Source of the DNA: Bacteroidales bacterium
Lineage (GTDB): Bacteria; Bacteroidota; Bacteroidia; Bacteroidales; UBA3663
Reading direction: 5' to 3'
Assembly: GCA_024694125.1 (NCBI GenBank)
Contig: JAILKE010000001.1
Coordinates: 1 to 33,175, forward strand
Length of the DNA stretch: 33,175 nt
This document shows, piece by piece, positions 1 through 8,817 of the stretch. Within the stretch, counting starts at the first letter, position 1. Each line of letters opens with the position of its first letter. The notes beneath the pieces are model-generated. The model was given only the letters and a program-made list of their open reading frames with translations, searched no databases and was not told the origin of the DNA. A program made the translations under genes and the position numbers.

Positions 1-1779
1 AAATCAACGCTCGCCGACCGTCTGTTGGAATGTACCAAAACCGTAGCCGAACGAGATATGCAGGCGCAGATACTCGATAATATGGACCTGGAACGCGAAC
101 GCGGCATCACCATCAAGAGCCACGCCATCCAGATGGACTACAACTATACGGGTCACAACGGCGAAGCACCTCAACTGGGCGAAGCTGAACCAGGCAAATA
201 TATACTTAACCTGATCGATACTCCAGGCCACGTGGACTTCAGCTACGAGGTGAGCCGTTCCATCGCCGCTTGCGAGGGAGCGCTGCTCATAGTGGACGGC
301 ACTCAGGGCATCCAGGCGCAGACTATCTCGAACCTCTACATGGCCATCGACCATAACCTGGAGATAATCCCAGTCATCAACAAATGTGACCTGGACAGCG
401 CCATGCCGGAACTGGTCGAAGACGAAATCATCGACCTGCTGGGATGCAAGCGCGAGGAGATCCTGCGCGCATCGGGCAAGACCGGACTTGGCGTACCGGA
501 CATTCTGGAGGCCATCGTCGAACGTATCCCCGCACCAAAGGGTGACCCCGAGGCACCACTGCAGGCATTGATCTTTGACTCGGTCTTCAACTCCTACAAG
601 GGCGTGATCGGCTACTTCAAGATTGTCAATGGCTCATTGCACAAGGGCGACAAGGTCAAGTTCGTCAATACCGGCAGCGAGTATGACGCTGACGAGGTGG
701 GCATCCTCCGCATGGACATGGAGCCCCGCAACGTGGTGAACTGCGGCGACGTAGGTTACATCTGCTCGGGCATCAAGACTTCGACCGAAGTGAAAGTGGG
801 CGACACCATCACCCACCAGGAACGTCCCTGCGACAAGGCTATCGCCGGATTTGAGGAGGTCAAGCCTATGGTCTTCGCCGGTGTCTATCCTATCGACCCC
901 GAGGATTACGAGGACCTGCGAGCATCGCTCGAGAAACTGCAACTCAATGATGCCTCATTGACCTTCACCCCCGAGTCTTCGCTGGCTCTGGGCTTCGGCT
1001 TCCGATGCGGCTTCCTGGGTCTGCTGCACATGGAGATCATCCAGGAGCGACTGGGCCGCGAGTTCAACATGGACGTCATCACGACGGTACCGAACGTCTC
1101 GTACAAGATTTTCGACAAACATGGCGTCGAAACTGAGATTCACAACCCATCGGGCATGCCGGACATCATGACCATCGAGCATATCGAAGAGCCATACATC
1201 CGTGCCACCATCATCACGCAGACGGACTTCATCGGCGGCATCATGAAACTCTGCCTGGACAAGCGCGGCATCCTCGTCGAGCAGAAATACATCTCGGGCA
1301 ACCGCGTCGAGATTTACTTCGACCTGCCTTTGGGCGAGATTGTGATTGACTTCTACGACAAACTCAAGAGTATATCGAAGGGCTATGCCTCGTTCGACTA
1401 CTACGTGCACGACTACCGCGCATCGAAACTGATCAAACTCGATATCCTGCTGAACGGCGAACCCGTCGATGCTCTCAGCACTTTGACCCACGCCGACAAC
1501 GCTGAACGCTTCGGCCGCCGTATGTGCGAGAAACTCAAGGACCTCATCCCACGCCAGCAGTTCGACGTAGCCGTACAGGCTGCCATCGGCGCCAAGATCA
1601 TTGCACGCGAAACCATCAAGCAGGTCCGCAAGGACGTAACCGCCAAATGCTACGGCGGCGACGTCTCGCGCAAGCGCAAATTGCTCGAAGCCCAGAAGCG
1701 CGGCAAAAAGCGCATGAAGCAGATCGGCAAGGTCGAGGTCCCTCAGACTGCCTTCCTCGCCGTGCTCAAGCTCGACTAA
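1..1779 (+). CDS. lepA: Elongation factor 4 (LepA), 5' end missing
   Basis: Translational GTPase that binds the ribosome and promotes back-translocation or ribosome biogenesis. The reading frame is open from base 1, which encodes [10 protein letters not shown], the second half of the P-loop (normally [16 protein letters not shown]), so the first dozen or so codons lie outside the window. The switch II motif DTPGHVDF and the NKCD guanine-specificity motif follow, then the EF-G-like domains and the LepA-specific C-terminal tail ([19 protein letters not shown]) ending in LAVLKLD. This tail separates it from EF-G, BipA and TetM-type proteins. Length and order agree with complete LepA apart from the missing start. 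A small GAGAGA/TCTCTC hairpin at 1785-1800 follows the stop codon and may act as a weak terminator. Confidence 0.97.
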   Translation, partial: KSTLADRLLECTKTVAERDMQAQILDNMDLERERGITIKSHAIQMDYNYTGHNGEAPQLGEAEPGKYILNLIDTPGHVDFSYEVSRSIAACEGALLIVDGTQGIQAQTISNLYMAIDHNLEIIPVINKCDLDSAMPELVEDEIIDLLGCKREEILRASGKTGLGVPDILEAIVERIPAPKGDPEAPLQALIFDSVFNSYKGVIGYFKIVNGSLHKGDKVKFVNTGSEYDADEVGILRMDMEPRNVVNCGDVGYICSGIKTSTEVKVGDTITHQERPCDKAIAGFEEVKPMVFAGVYPIDPEDYEDLRASLEKLQLNDASLTFTPESSLALGFGFRCGFLGLLHMEIIQERLGREFNMDVITTVPNVSYKIFDKHGVETEIHNPSGMPDIMTIEHIEEPYIRATIITQTDFIGGIMKLCLDKRGILVEQKYISGNRVEIYFDLPLGEIVIDFYDKLKSISKGYASFDYYVHDYRASKLIKLDILLNGEPVDALSTLTHADNAERFGRRMCEKLKDLIPRQQFDVAVQAAIGAKIIARETIKQVRKDVTAKCYGGDVSRKRKLLEAQKRGKKRMKQIGKVEVPQTAFLAVLKLD

Positions 1780-1837
1780 GGATTGAGAGAATCCTCTCTC
1801 CTACTCTAATCGGAAGAATTAAATAAGAATTTGTAAT

Positions 1838-1955
1838 CTCAAGAATTAGAGAATTCAGAGAATTTGCCAATCGAATCTTTGATTTTCAATCTCAAGAATT
1901 GGAGAATTTGAGAATAAAACGCATTCATATGGTTGATTTTCAAGAATTAGAGAAG
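1838..1955. repeat. AT-rich repeat block upstream of the GxxExxY gene
   Basis: Three related copies of a CTCAAGAATTAGAGAATT-like motif start at about 1838, 1891 and 1939. The first copy extends to 1864 and matches the reverse complement of 2513-2539 at 26 of 27 positions, so the gene between is bracketed by an inverted repeat. There is no coding signal here. Confidence 0.8.
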
Positions 1956-2005
1956 GGGACAAAATTTAATAAGAATTTTGAGTATTATCTGAACAGAACA
2001 AAGAG

Positions 2006-2410
2006 ATGGCACTCTTATATGAGAAAGAAAGCAACTTATTGCTTGGGCTGGCAATGAAACTGCACCGAGAATTGGGTTGCGGATTCAAAGAGAAGGTATA
2101 TCAAGACGCCTTTGAAGTTCTTTTGAACGAGTGCCAGGTTCCATATAGCCGAGAACAACATATCGGGCTGACCTATCACGGAGTTTTATTGCAGCACGAT
2201 TTCTTTTACGATTTCCTCTGTTTCGAGAAAATTGGCATCGAAATAAAGGCTCTTGAATCCTTAGATGGTATCAGCGAATCTCAGTTGATTAACTATCTGC
2301 ACGTCAGCAACCATCAATTGGGCCTTCTGCTGAACTTCGGCACAACAAGCCTGGAGTACAAGTGGATTCCTAACCAATGGCACCATCGGTCCTCCTCCAG
2401 CATAGGTTGA
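2006..2410 (+). CDS. GxxExxY family protein (PD-(D/E)XK nuclease-like)
   Basis: A 134-residue protein of the GxxExxY family, which is assigned to the PD-(D/E)XK nuclease-like fold; no substrate is established. The signature is visible as GFKEKVY at about residues 26-32, after the typical helix AMKLHRELGCG. Downstream, YDFLCFEKIGIEIKAL carries the acidic residues and the E-x-K expected of the nuclease core, and QLINYLHVSNHQLGLLLNFG is the usual family C-terminal block. The gene stands alone between lepA and a transporter, and is flanked on both sides by AATTCTC/GAGAATT repeats in opposite orientation, which suggests a mobile or transferred cassette. The last residues (HHRSSSSIG) look unlike the family and may reflect drift. 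I see no clear promoter in front of it. Confidence 0.85.
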   Translation: MALLYEKESNLLLGLAMKLHRELGCGFKEKVYQDAFEVLLNECQVPYSREQHIGLTYHGVLLQHDFFYDFLCFEKIGIEIKALESLDGISESQLINYLHVSNHQLGLLLNFGTTSLEYKWIPNQWHHRSSSSIG

Positions 2411-2416
2411 GTTATG

Positions 2417-2539
2417 TAATTCTCAAGACAAGAACCGACCGAGATTAATTCTCTGACTTGCGATTCCCAGCTAAAGGCTGAAAGAATTCTTATTAATTCT
2501 CTCAATAGTAATAATTCTCTCAATTCTCTAATTCTTGAG
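2417..2539. repeat. AT-rich repeat block downstream of the GxxExxY gene
   Basis: Repeated AATTCTC(T/A) motifs occur here, the complement of those at 1838-1955. The clearest is 2513-2539, the inverted partner of 1838-1864 with one mismatch. Together the two blocks form an inverted-repeat frame around the GxxExxY gene. Confidence 0.8.
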
Positions 2540-2632
2540 AATTTATAGATCAAGATAGAGAAAATTCAACAATATATATTGATTATTGAGAAAATAAATC
2601 GATCATAATATAATTCTCCAAAACTAAACACT

Positions 2633-3937
2633 ATGGAAACGAATACTTTGATTCCAGGCTGGATGCTGATACCCTTCGTGGTACAGCTTCTATGCATTGC
2701 CATTCTGCCTCTGACCAAGATGGAGGAATGGTGGGAGCACAACCTGCACAAACTGTATGTATCCCTCATATTGGGCATACCTACAGGATTGTGGCTTTGT
2801 CTGAACGGCATGAGCCACGAGTTAGAGCACCAGATGATCTATGACTACGTGCCATTCATCCTGTTGCTGATGGCCCTGTTTGTCACTACTGGCGGCATCC
2901 GTATCAAGGGTGACCTCAAGGCCAAGCCTATAACCAACACCTGCATCCTCGCCATCGGCTGGGTGCTCGCTTCGTTCATGGGAACTACCGGCGCAGCCAT
3001 GCTGTTGATCCGTCTGCTCATCCAGACCATCTCTGAACGCAAGTACAAGGTGCACACCATCCTCTTCTTCATCGCCATTGTGGCCAACTGTGGTGGTCTG
3101 CTCACTCCTCTGGGTGACCCGCCGTTGTTCCTGCTCTTCCAGAAGGGCGCCGACTTCACTTGGTTCTTCAACCTCACTCCCGAGTGGTTGGTAACCGGCA
3201 TTCTACTGTTGGGCACCTACTTCTGCATGGACACCTGGTACTACAAGCGCGAACCTAAGGAAAACCTCGCTGCCGATGATACTCAGACCACAGCCATCTC
3301 TTTCGGCGGTCTGATCAACATCTTCTGGTTGCTGTGCGTCATCGCATCGACCATGTTCATCAATGGCAAGTACATTCCAGCCATGGCCGAGCACGATGCT
3401 CCATTCTACATCAAGTTGCTGCGCGAGTGGGCATTCATACTCATTATTATATTAAGTATGGTTACAACCAAGAAGAAGACTCGCGAAGAGAACAACTTCT
3501 CTTGGACCCCTATCCTCGAGGTCGCCTGTGTATTCGTCGGCATCTTCGCTACGATGACTCCAGCCTTGATGTTCCTCAAGCAGAATCCTCTTCCTGTCAG
3601 CGAACCATGGCAGTTCGTCTATAGCACAGGTCTGCTCTCTGCATTCCTGGACAATGCTCCTACGGCAATGGTCTTCCACGCTACTGCATCTACCCTGCCA
3701 GTAGAAGCTGGCACCACTCTGGTAGCGGGCGTCAGCGAGATTCTGCTCAAAGCCATCTCTATGGGTGCTGTCTTCTTCGGAGCACTCACTTACATCGGCA
3801 ATGGTCCAAACTTCATGGTCAAGTCCATCGCCGAGCAGGCTGGCATCAAGATGCCTTCATTCTTCGGTTATATGGGCAAGTTCTCTCTCATCATCTGCTT
3901 GCCTATCTACATCATCGTCCAGCTGCTGTTCCTCTAA
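2633..3937 (+). CDS. Sodium:proton antiporter / citrate-transporter-like membrane protein
   Basis: A 434-residue inner-membrane transporter of the ion-transporter superfamily (CitMHS/NhaD/ArsB-like); Bacteroidetes members are usually annotated as sodium:proton antiporters. About ten hydrophobic segments are visible, beginning with LIPFVVQLLCIAILPL. Family re-entrant motifs are present: MGTTGAAMLLIR near residue 122, GGLLTPLGDPPLFLL near 155, and SAFLDNAPTAMVF plus YIGNGPNFMVKSIAEQAG in the second half, giving the usual two-fold repeat of an N-D/G-P-containing loop. The start ATG is the first in frame. It appears monocistronic, with a strong terminator immediately after it. The transported ion cannot be read from sequence; Na+/H+ exchange is a family inference. 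Confidence 0.85.
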   Translation: METNTLIPGWMLIPFVVQLLCIAILPLTKMEEWWEHNLHKLYVSLILGIPTGLWLCLNGMSHELEHQMIYDYVPFILLLMALFVTTGGIRIKGDLKAKPITNTCILAIGWVLASFMGTTGAAMLLIRLLIQTISERKYKVHTILFFIAIVANCGGLLTPLGDPPLFLLFQKGADFTWFFNLTPEWLVTGILLLGTYFCMDTWYYKREPKENLAADDTQTTAISFGGLINIFWLLCVIASTMFINGKYIPAMAEHDAPFYIKLLREWAFILIIILSMVTTKKKTREENNFSWTPILEVACVFVGIFATMTPALMFLKQNPLPVSEPWQFVYSTGLLSAFLDNAPTAMVFHATASTLPVEAGTTLVAGVSEILLKAISMGAVFFGALTYIGNGPNFMVKSIAEQAGIKMPSFFGYMGKFSLIICLPIYIIVQLLFL

Positions 3938-3959
3938 TCAGGAGCACTCTACATAGCAT

Positions 3960-3998
3960 AGCGCTGCGGGTCCATCGACTCGCAGCGCTATTGCTTTT
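3960..3998 (+). terminator. Rho-independent terminator after the transporter
   Basis: A 9-bp stem AGCGCTGCG / CGCAGCGCT (3960-3968 and 3981-3989) is followed by a T-rich stretch. Confidence 0.85.
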
Positions 3999-4133
3999 AT
4001 AGGTTATTATTACTTTACAACTATCATATTCATGATTACCATAATAATACCCAAGACAATTGTACAATTTTTGCCTAAAAATGGTCATTATTGACAAAAA
4101 CATACTGAGAAAAGTCAATTATTATATAACAAA

Positions 4134-4165
4134 TTTGTCATTATCTGCAGAAAAATGTATCTTTG
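4134..4165 (+). promoter_or_regulatory. Bacteroidetes-type promoter of the DUF4143 ATPase
   Basis: TTTG at 4134-4137, 20 bp, then TATCTTTG at 4158-4165, matching the -33/-7 consensus. The first copy of the 33-bp-spaced motif overlaps the -7 box. Confidence 0.8.
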
Positions 4166-4260
4166 CCTTCAAAACAGGCGTCGAAAAATGTATTAAAACA
4201 GCATAATCAGGTGCAGAAAATTGTAAACAATATATATATTTTGGCGCTAAAAAATGTAAT
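4147..4260 (+). repeat. Four motif copies at exact 33-bp spacing in promoter and leader
   Basis: The motif G(C/T)(A/C/T)(G/A)AAAAATGTA starts at 4147, 4180, 4213 and 4246, each 33 bp from the last. Copies 2-4 are also preceded by (C/T)AGGC-, AGGT- or TTGGC-type bases. The third copy has a T within the A run. The array begins inside the promoter and ends seven bases before the ATG of the ATPase gene. Confidence 0.8.
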
Positions 4261-4266
4261 AATTAT

Positions 4267-5547
4267 ATGGAACGCACAATAATTCAATCACTTAAAAGAT
4301 GGAAAGAAGACCCTAACCGCAAACCTCTCATCTTGAATGGAGCAAGGCAGGTTGGCAAGACATGGGCCTTACGCAATTTTGCTCAACAAGAATACAGCAA
4401 AGAAGCATACATCATTTGTCGCAAAAACGATTTGGTGCGCCAACTCTTCACCCAGGATTTTGACACAAACAGAATTCTTCGTGGACTACGAGCAATCTCT
4501 GGAGTGGACATTACCCCTAACGATACATTGATTATATTGGACGAAGTTCAAGACGTACCCGAAATAATTGAATCGCTCAAATACTTCTACGAAACTGCAC
4601 CAGACTACCACATAGCCGTTGCAGGATCTCTTTTAGGAATAGCCATGCACACCGGAGTATCATACCCTGTAGGCAAGGTCAACACTTTGCACCTTTACCC
4701 AATGGACTTCGAGGAATTTCTATTGGCCAAAGGTGAAACGGAAGCCGCCAAGATACTCAAACAACGCGATTATGTGCTGACCAACATGCTGCACGAGAAG
4801 TTCGTTGACCTGCTGCGACAGTACTACTATGTAGGTGGAATGCCCGAAGCAGTCAAATACTACGTCGAAAATGGTGCGCTACAAAAGGTGAGAAGTATCC
4901 AGGAGGAAATACTGAAAGGATATGACATGGATTTCTCCAAACACGCTCCACAAGAACTTGTTGCACGTATCCGTTTGGTGTGGCAAAGCATTCCGTCACA
5001 GTTGTTCAAGGAGAACAAAAAATTCATATATGGAGCATTGCGCAAAGGAGCCAGAGCAAACGAATATGAGTTGGCCATACAGTGGCTGATTGATGCAGGA
5101 CTACTCTACCAGATACGTAACTGCAACAAATTAGCATTACCCCTGGACATCTATGCGGACACATCAGCAATCAAGCTCTACATGCTCGATATAGGACTAA
5201 TGGGAGCAATGGTTCACACTGATCCTGCCCAAGTCCTAATACAAAACAATATCTTTTCAGAATACAAGGGCGGCATGACGGAACAATACGTCCTGCAACA
5301 ATTAAAAGCAAGCGGAACATCACCTATTTATTATCATAAATCAGGAAACAGCCGATTGGAAATAGATTTTATCATACAACAAAAGGCCAATCTGCTTCCT
5401 ATCGAAGTCAAGGCAGAGGGCAACGTTCGCGCCAATTCACTCTCTGCTCTAATAGCAGATACTCCTTCCATGCACGCTGTCAGATTCTCCATGTTACCCT
5501 ACAAGGAGCAAGACCGTATGACCAATATCCCACTATACGCAGTCTGA
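4267..5547 (+). CDS. AAA family ATPase with DUF4143 domain
   Basis: A 426-residue P-loop ATPase of the AAA_14/DUF4143 group, common in Bacteroidetes and of unknown physiological role. The Walker A motif GARQVGKT is at residues 25-32 and the Walker B motif LIILDE at 88-93, followed by the family motif EIIESLKYFYE and a sensor-like AGSLLG. A middle helical region containing YYYVGGMPEAVKYYVE is typical of DUF4143. The C-terminal part has LEIDFIIQ...LLPIEVKAEG, a PD-(D/E)XK-like D-x-E-x-K arrangement seen in this family. The gene is monocistronic. It has its own promoter and a roughly 95-base leader filled with regularly spaced repeats. The ATG at 4267 follows the last repeat directly. Family assignment is firm; function is unknown. 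Confidence 0.9.
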   Translation: MERTIIQSLKRWKEDPNRKPLILNGARQVGKTWALRNFAQQEYSKEAYIICRKNDLVRQLFTQDFDTNRILRGLRAISGVDITPNDTLIILDEVQDVPEIIESLKYFYETAPDYHIAVAGSLLGIAMHTGVSYPVGKVNTLHLYPMDFEEFLLAKGETEAAKILKQRDYVLTNMLHEKFVDLLRQYYYVGGMPEAVKYYVENGALQKVRSIQEEILKGYDMDFSKHAPQELVARIRLVWQSIPSQLFKENKKFIYGALRKGARANEYELAIQWLIDAGLLYQIRNCNKLALPLDIYADTSAIKLYMLDIGLMGAMVHTDPAQVLIQNNIFSEYKGGMTEQYVLQQLKASGTSPIYYHKSGNSRLEIDFIIQQKANLLPIEVKAEGNVRANSLSALIADTPSMHAVRFSMLPYKEQDRMTNIPLYAV

Positions 5548-5819
5548 ATAATCTAAAAGACCAATGCAAACAAATGGGACAATCGAATATAAAAGGCCAA
5601 CAATTTCCACAATTCATTAAAAACGAATGTACAACATTTCAATTTGTGCACAATCAGGCTGTTGAATCGACGATTTGTACAACACAAGCAAGAAAATACC
5701 AATAGAAAAAGAACAAAATAAGGAGAAAAACGACATAATGATAGTAGCAAAAGGCAGAAATACTCTACTTTTTGCTACTTTTTAGTAATTTTCGCTTAAT
5801 TCTTGCTAAAAACAGCCAC
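5548..5819. other. AT-rich intergenic stretch
   Basis: No gene, clear terminator or promoter is seen. A short repeated CTACTTTTT element occurs near 5764-5783. Confidence 0.5.
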
Positions 5820-5907
5820 TTTGCAACTAAAATTTATGTTGCACAGCATATTGTATTGCAATTTTATATGTTTTGCAGCATAAATTGCACATTTTTCTAC
5901 AAAAATA

Positions 5908-5939
5908 TTTGGATATTGCGCAAAGTTGCCATATCTTTG
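5908..5939 (+). promoter_or_regulatory. Promoter of candidate small RNA copy 1
   Basis: TTTG at 5908-5911, 20 bp, TATCTTTG at 5932-5939. Upstream, 5821-5900 is conserved with copy 2 and contains a near-palindrome around ATGTTGCACAGCAT, a possible protein-binding site. Confidence 0.8.
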
Positions 5940-5945
5940 CATCAA

Positions 5946-6172
5946 CAAACAAGACAACAAAGTTTCTATTGCACACAATACAAATTAAAGCCCAAATGTC
6001 TATTGAATGTATTTTTTAAGATTTAGTGAATGCCCAAATGACTTTTTTTATTGACAATTACGGATTATTTTTCAAACGCTGAAGTAGAAATACTTCATTT
6101 ATAATAAAACCCATGTGAATAAGTTAAGTGGTGGATGCACTTAGTCGTTGAGACTGGGTGCTTCCTTTTTTT
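5946..6172 (+). ncRNA. Candidate small RNA, copy 1
   Basis: A transcript of about 227 nt is predicted from the promoter at 5908-5939 to a terminator at 6133-6172. It is highly similar to 6482-6709, with conserved blocks such as AAGACAACAAAGTTTCTATT, TTTAGTGAATGCCCAAA, TTGACAATTACGGATTA and CCATGTGAATAAGTTAAGTG. Insertions and deletions between the copies are not multiples of three and open frames are not shared, which argues against coding. The terminal hairpin is kept in both copies although its bases differ, and both have an inner AGTC/GACT stem. I do not recognise it as 6S, tmRNA, RNase P or SRP RNA. Start and end are inferred from the promoter and terminator. Confidence 0.7.
6133..6172 (+). 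terminator. Terminator of small RNA copy 1
   Basis: GGATGCAC (6133-6140) pairs with GTGCTTCC (6158-6165) with one T-T mismatch. An inner AGTC/GACT stem follows, then seven T. Confidence 0.85.
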
Positions 6173-6443
6173 AAACACTATACCCCACTATTACCAGAGG
6201 TCAGCTCACAGATCGAGACAGACCGAAAGCCTTACCTGCAAAAAAAGAACTTCAAATCAAATCCGAAAAAGAAACTTACGAATTGAAATTTAGAAGCAAG
6301 AACCAGGAAGATCACCAACTCAATCGATATAAGAAAAAGAAGATGAGCAACATGTTTTGCAACTGAAATATATGTTGCACAACATATTGCTCATCAAAAT
6401 TGTATGTTTTACAGCAGAAATTGCACATTTTTCTACTAAAACA

Positions 6444-6475
6444 TTTGGAATGACGGAAAAAACGCCATACCTTTG
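6444..6475 (+). promoter_or_regulatory. Promoter of candidate small RNA copy 2
   Basis: TTTG at 6444-6447, 20 bp, TACCTTTG at 6468-6475. The spacing is the same as in copy 1 although the spacer sequence differs. Upstream lies the perfect palindrome-like site ATGTTG-CA-CAACAT near 6373-6386. Confidence 0.8.
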
Positions 6476-6481
6476 CATCAA

Positions 6482-6709
6482 CAACAAGACAACAAAGTTT
6501 CTATTGCACAAAATACAAAAGGAAACCCAAATGTTTATTGAATGTATTTTTAAGATTTAGTGAATGCCCAAAAATGACTTTTTTATTGACAATTACGGAT
6601 TAAAGATTTAAAACACTAATGTAGCTAATGCTTCATTTCCGATACGACCCATGTGAATAAGTTAAGTGGGGGATGCATTTAGTCGAGAGACTGGGTGCAT
6701 CCTTTTTTT
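6482..6709 (+). ncRNA. Candidate small RNA, copy 2
   Basis: Second copy of the unit at 5946-6172, about 228 nt from predicted start to T-tract. The 5' half and the last 60 bases are strongly conserved. The segment 6602-6650 is divergent yet can still form a local AATG/CATT stem, while copy 1 has GAAGTA/TACTTC there. Each copy has its own promoter and terminator, so they are independent genes in tandem rather than one processed RNA. The function is unknown. Confidence 0.7.
6671..6709 (+). terminator. Terminator of small RNA copy 2
   Basis: GGATGCA (6671-6677) pairs perfectly with TGCATCC (6696-6702) and encloses an AGTC-GAGA-GACT stem-loop; seven T follow. Confidence 0.88.
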
Positions 6710-6954
6710 GTGCTCATAAACAAGGCACGCGCTACAGAATGGGTCTGTCTCCAGCGCAAGAGCACAAAACAAAATAAAGGATGATGTCTTTATATAAAGG
6801 TTCCCACGTTGCCGCCTAAACAGTCATTGCATACATTGCGACCAACAGACAGCCAGGGAAAGAATATAAATCAGAGCGTAATAGAAAGATAGAAATGATA
6901 GAAAGATAAAAAAAAGATACAAAGATAAAAGGAGACCGCCTTGCGGCAAGCGCA
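6710..6954. other. Intergenic stretch with GATA-rich low complexity
   Basis: No gene is visible. From about 6883 to 6930 there are repeated AGATA/AAAGATA words. A short CCGC/GCGG hairpin at 6936-6946, followed on the minus strand by TTTT, could be a weak terminator for the lipoprotein gene. Confidence 0.45.
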
Positions 6955-8358
6955 TCAGGGCAATGCCTGAATACGCTTGAATTGACGCCAGGTGCGCGCT
7001 TGCTTGTAGCCAGCTACAGACTCACGCGGGACGTAGAGGACAGCCTTGTCGGTCACAACACTGGCGAACTTGTCAAACCAGGTAGAAGGAGGAGTGGCAG
7101 TCTTCATATAGATGGACGACAACTTCTGGCAACCATCGAAAGCAGTCTCGCCCACGCTGACCAAGCCTGAAGGCAGATGCAGGCTCTCGAGCGAAGTACA
7201 ATCAAGGAATGTATGTTCGCCGATGGATGAAATCTTCTCAGGAACATCGATAGTGGTGAGCGAAGAGCAACCGCTGAATGCACCATTGCCCAAACGCGCC
7301 AATGTCGAAGGCAAGCTCACCTCGCCCAGACTGCTGCAGAAACAGAAAGCATAATCGCCAACAACGGATACACCCTCTGGAACGATGATACGGCGCAAGC
7401 CCGTGCACTCATAGAAGGCGTTGGGTTCGATCTTGGTCAGACTACTGGGCAGGACCAAAGCCTGCAGCGCTTTACAACCATAGAAAGCATGACCGCCTAT
7501 CACCTGCAGCGTATTGGGCAGACGGACCGACTGGAGGGACTTGCAACCGGCGAAAGCAGACTCGCGGATCTGAACCAATCCCTCGGGCAACTTGACAGAG
7601 CGGAGACCCGTGCAGTTGGAGAAAGTGAAAAGCTGGATACTGTCCAAAGTATTGGGCAACACAACCTCCTTGAGACCCACGCAACCGCCGAAAGCCGACA
7701 CACCGATGGACTTAACACCCTCGGGCACAACGATACGCTGCAGCGAGACACATCCACCGAAGGCACAGTCACCGATAGAGGTAACACTGGCAGGGATGCG
7801 GGTATTCTTGCAACCCAGAACCAGCATATTCAGTTTTCGGTCAATGACGGCCTGACAATCGTCACGGCTATCGAAGATGGCGTTATCGGGATCAACATAA
7901 ATCTCGGACAATGCCGAGCAGCCATCGAATGCCATGGTACCGAGGCTCTCCAGGGTAGCAGGCAGGCGCAGTTTAGCCAATCGGCCGCAACCCGTGAAGG
8001 CAGAGCGTTCAATGGATACCAGACGTTGCGGCAAGGTGATGTCCGACATATATTCAGCGCCACCGAAAGCATATTTGTCTATGCCCGTGACGACATATCG
8101 TACGTTCTTATAATCGACTTGAGACGGTACAGTCAGTGGACCGATGATCTTCTTGTACGTAGGACTGCTCACCACGACGCAACCCGAAGCGGACGATATA
8201 TTAAAATATATGTTATAGCCTTCGGGAGAAGTAACCATGAACTCGGCCTCGGCGTCATCACTTGTCACACCTTGAGCCACGTACTCATCGACCCCACCGC
8301 AGGCAGCGGTGACGAGACACATCAAGCAGCATAATAAACTGACAAAAAAATTCTTCAT
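6955..8358 (-). CDS. BspA-type leucine-rich-repeat lipoprotein
   Basis: A surface lipoprotein of about 467 residues. The N-terminus MKNFFVSLLCCLMCLVTAACGG is a lipoprotein signal with lipobox VTAAC, so the mature protein starts at Cys. After about 70 residues there are roughly thirteen LRR_5 (BspA/Treponema pallidum type) repeats of about 23 residues with the pattern AFxGCxxLxxVxLPxxLxxIG. The C-terminus (LYVPRESVAGYKQARTWRQFKRI) is the usual end of Bacteroidetes BspA-like proteins. Such proteins bind host matrix or other bacteria; the ligand here is unknown. The frame also opens with GTG at 8364, but ATG at 8358 fits the signal peptide better. A promoter at 8563-8594 implies a 5' UTR of about 200 bases. 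Confidence 0.92.
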   Translation of the reverse strand: MKNFFVSLLCCLMCLVTAACGGVDEYVAQGVTSDDAEAEFMVTSPEGYNIYFNISSASGCVVVSSPTYKKIIGPLTVPSQVDYKNVRYVVTGIDKYAFGGAEYMSDITLPQRLVSIERSAFTGCGRLAKLRLPATLESLGTMAFDGCSALSEIYVDPDNAIFDSRDDCQAVIDRKLNMLVLGCKNTRIPASVTSIGDCAFGGCVSLQRIVVPEGVKSIGVSAFGGCVGLKEVVLPNTLDSIQLFTFSNCTGLRSVKLPEGLVQIRESAFAGCKSLQSVRLPNTLQVIGGHAFYGCKALQALVLPSSLTKIEPNAFYECTGLRRIIVPEGVSVVGDYAFCFCSSLGEVSLPSTLARLGNGAFSGCSSLTTIDVPEKISSIGEHTFLDCTSLESLHLPSGLVSVGETAFDGCQKLSSIYMKTATPPSTWFDKFASVVTDKAVLYVPRESVAGYKQARTWRQFKRIQALP

Positions 8359-8562
8359 ATTCACAATATAGACTGGTATGGGTTATGCACCAGTTTATTT
8401 AAGGTTTCGGACAATCCCCCGATCACGTTCCAACAATAGATGGGATGCACAATACAGGCATCTACATAAAATACAGTCGTAAGATAGCAGCGATAAAAGG
8501 TACTGTCTGAAAATAGTTAATAATTCAGGTAATAATAAACTAATAGTAGAAGTATTCGACCG

Positions 8563-8594
8563 CAAATATAGGGCATTTCAAAATAAAAAACAAA
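8563..8594 (-). promoter_or_regulatory. Promoter of the LRR lipoprotein gene
   Basis: On the minus strand TTTG (8591-8594), 20 bp, TATATTTG (8563-8570). The distance to the ATG leaves a long untranslated leader. Confidence 0.75.
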
Positions 8595-8694
8595 TATTAT
8601 GGAAGTTTTTTATGCAATTTCGCACTATTTTTGTGCAAAATCTACCTTTTGAGGTCAATTTTAGTCACTTTGCGCGCAACAAAGGGTACCAAAC

Positions 8695-8726
8695 AGCCCG
8701 AAACCGACCATTATCAGTTTCGGGCT
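8695..8726 (-). terminator. Hairpin downstream of tyrA, probable operon terminator
   Basis: A perfect 10-bp stem AGCCCGAAAC / GTTTCGGGCT lies about 90 bases past the tyrA stop. The T-tract is poor (GTTTGG), so efficiency is uncertain. Confidence 0.6.
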
Positions 8727-8817
8727 ACAGAGGAAGACTGGACGCAACCAGACCGCCGTTGGCAACACACCGACAGGACAAGCCTGCGCCGTGCAGGAAG
8801 TGGTACGGGCAGCCAGA

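Noticed and set aside
4147..4260. Possible CRISPR array or coding repeat
   Set aside because: Only the short A-rich motif is conserved, there are no 25-40 bp repeats, and the gene's frame is interrupted by a stop at 4204-4206.
5772..6026. 84-codon ORF in small RNA copy 1
   Set aside because: The matching ORF in copy 2 is in a different frame and of different length; indels between copies are not in threes.
5946..6709. Identification of the duplicated RNA as 6S RNA
   Set aside because: The 5' and 3' ends do not pair into a long closing stem and no central bubble can be drawn.
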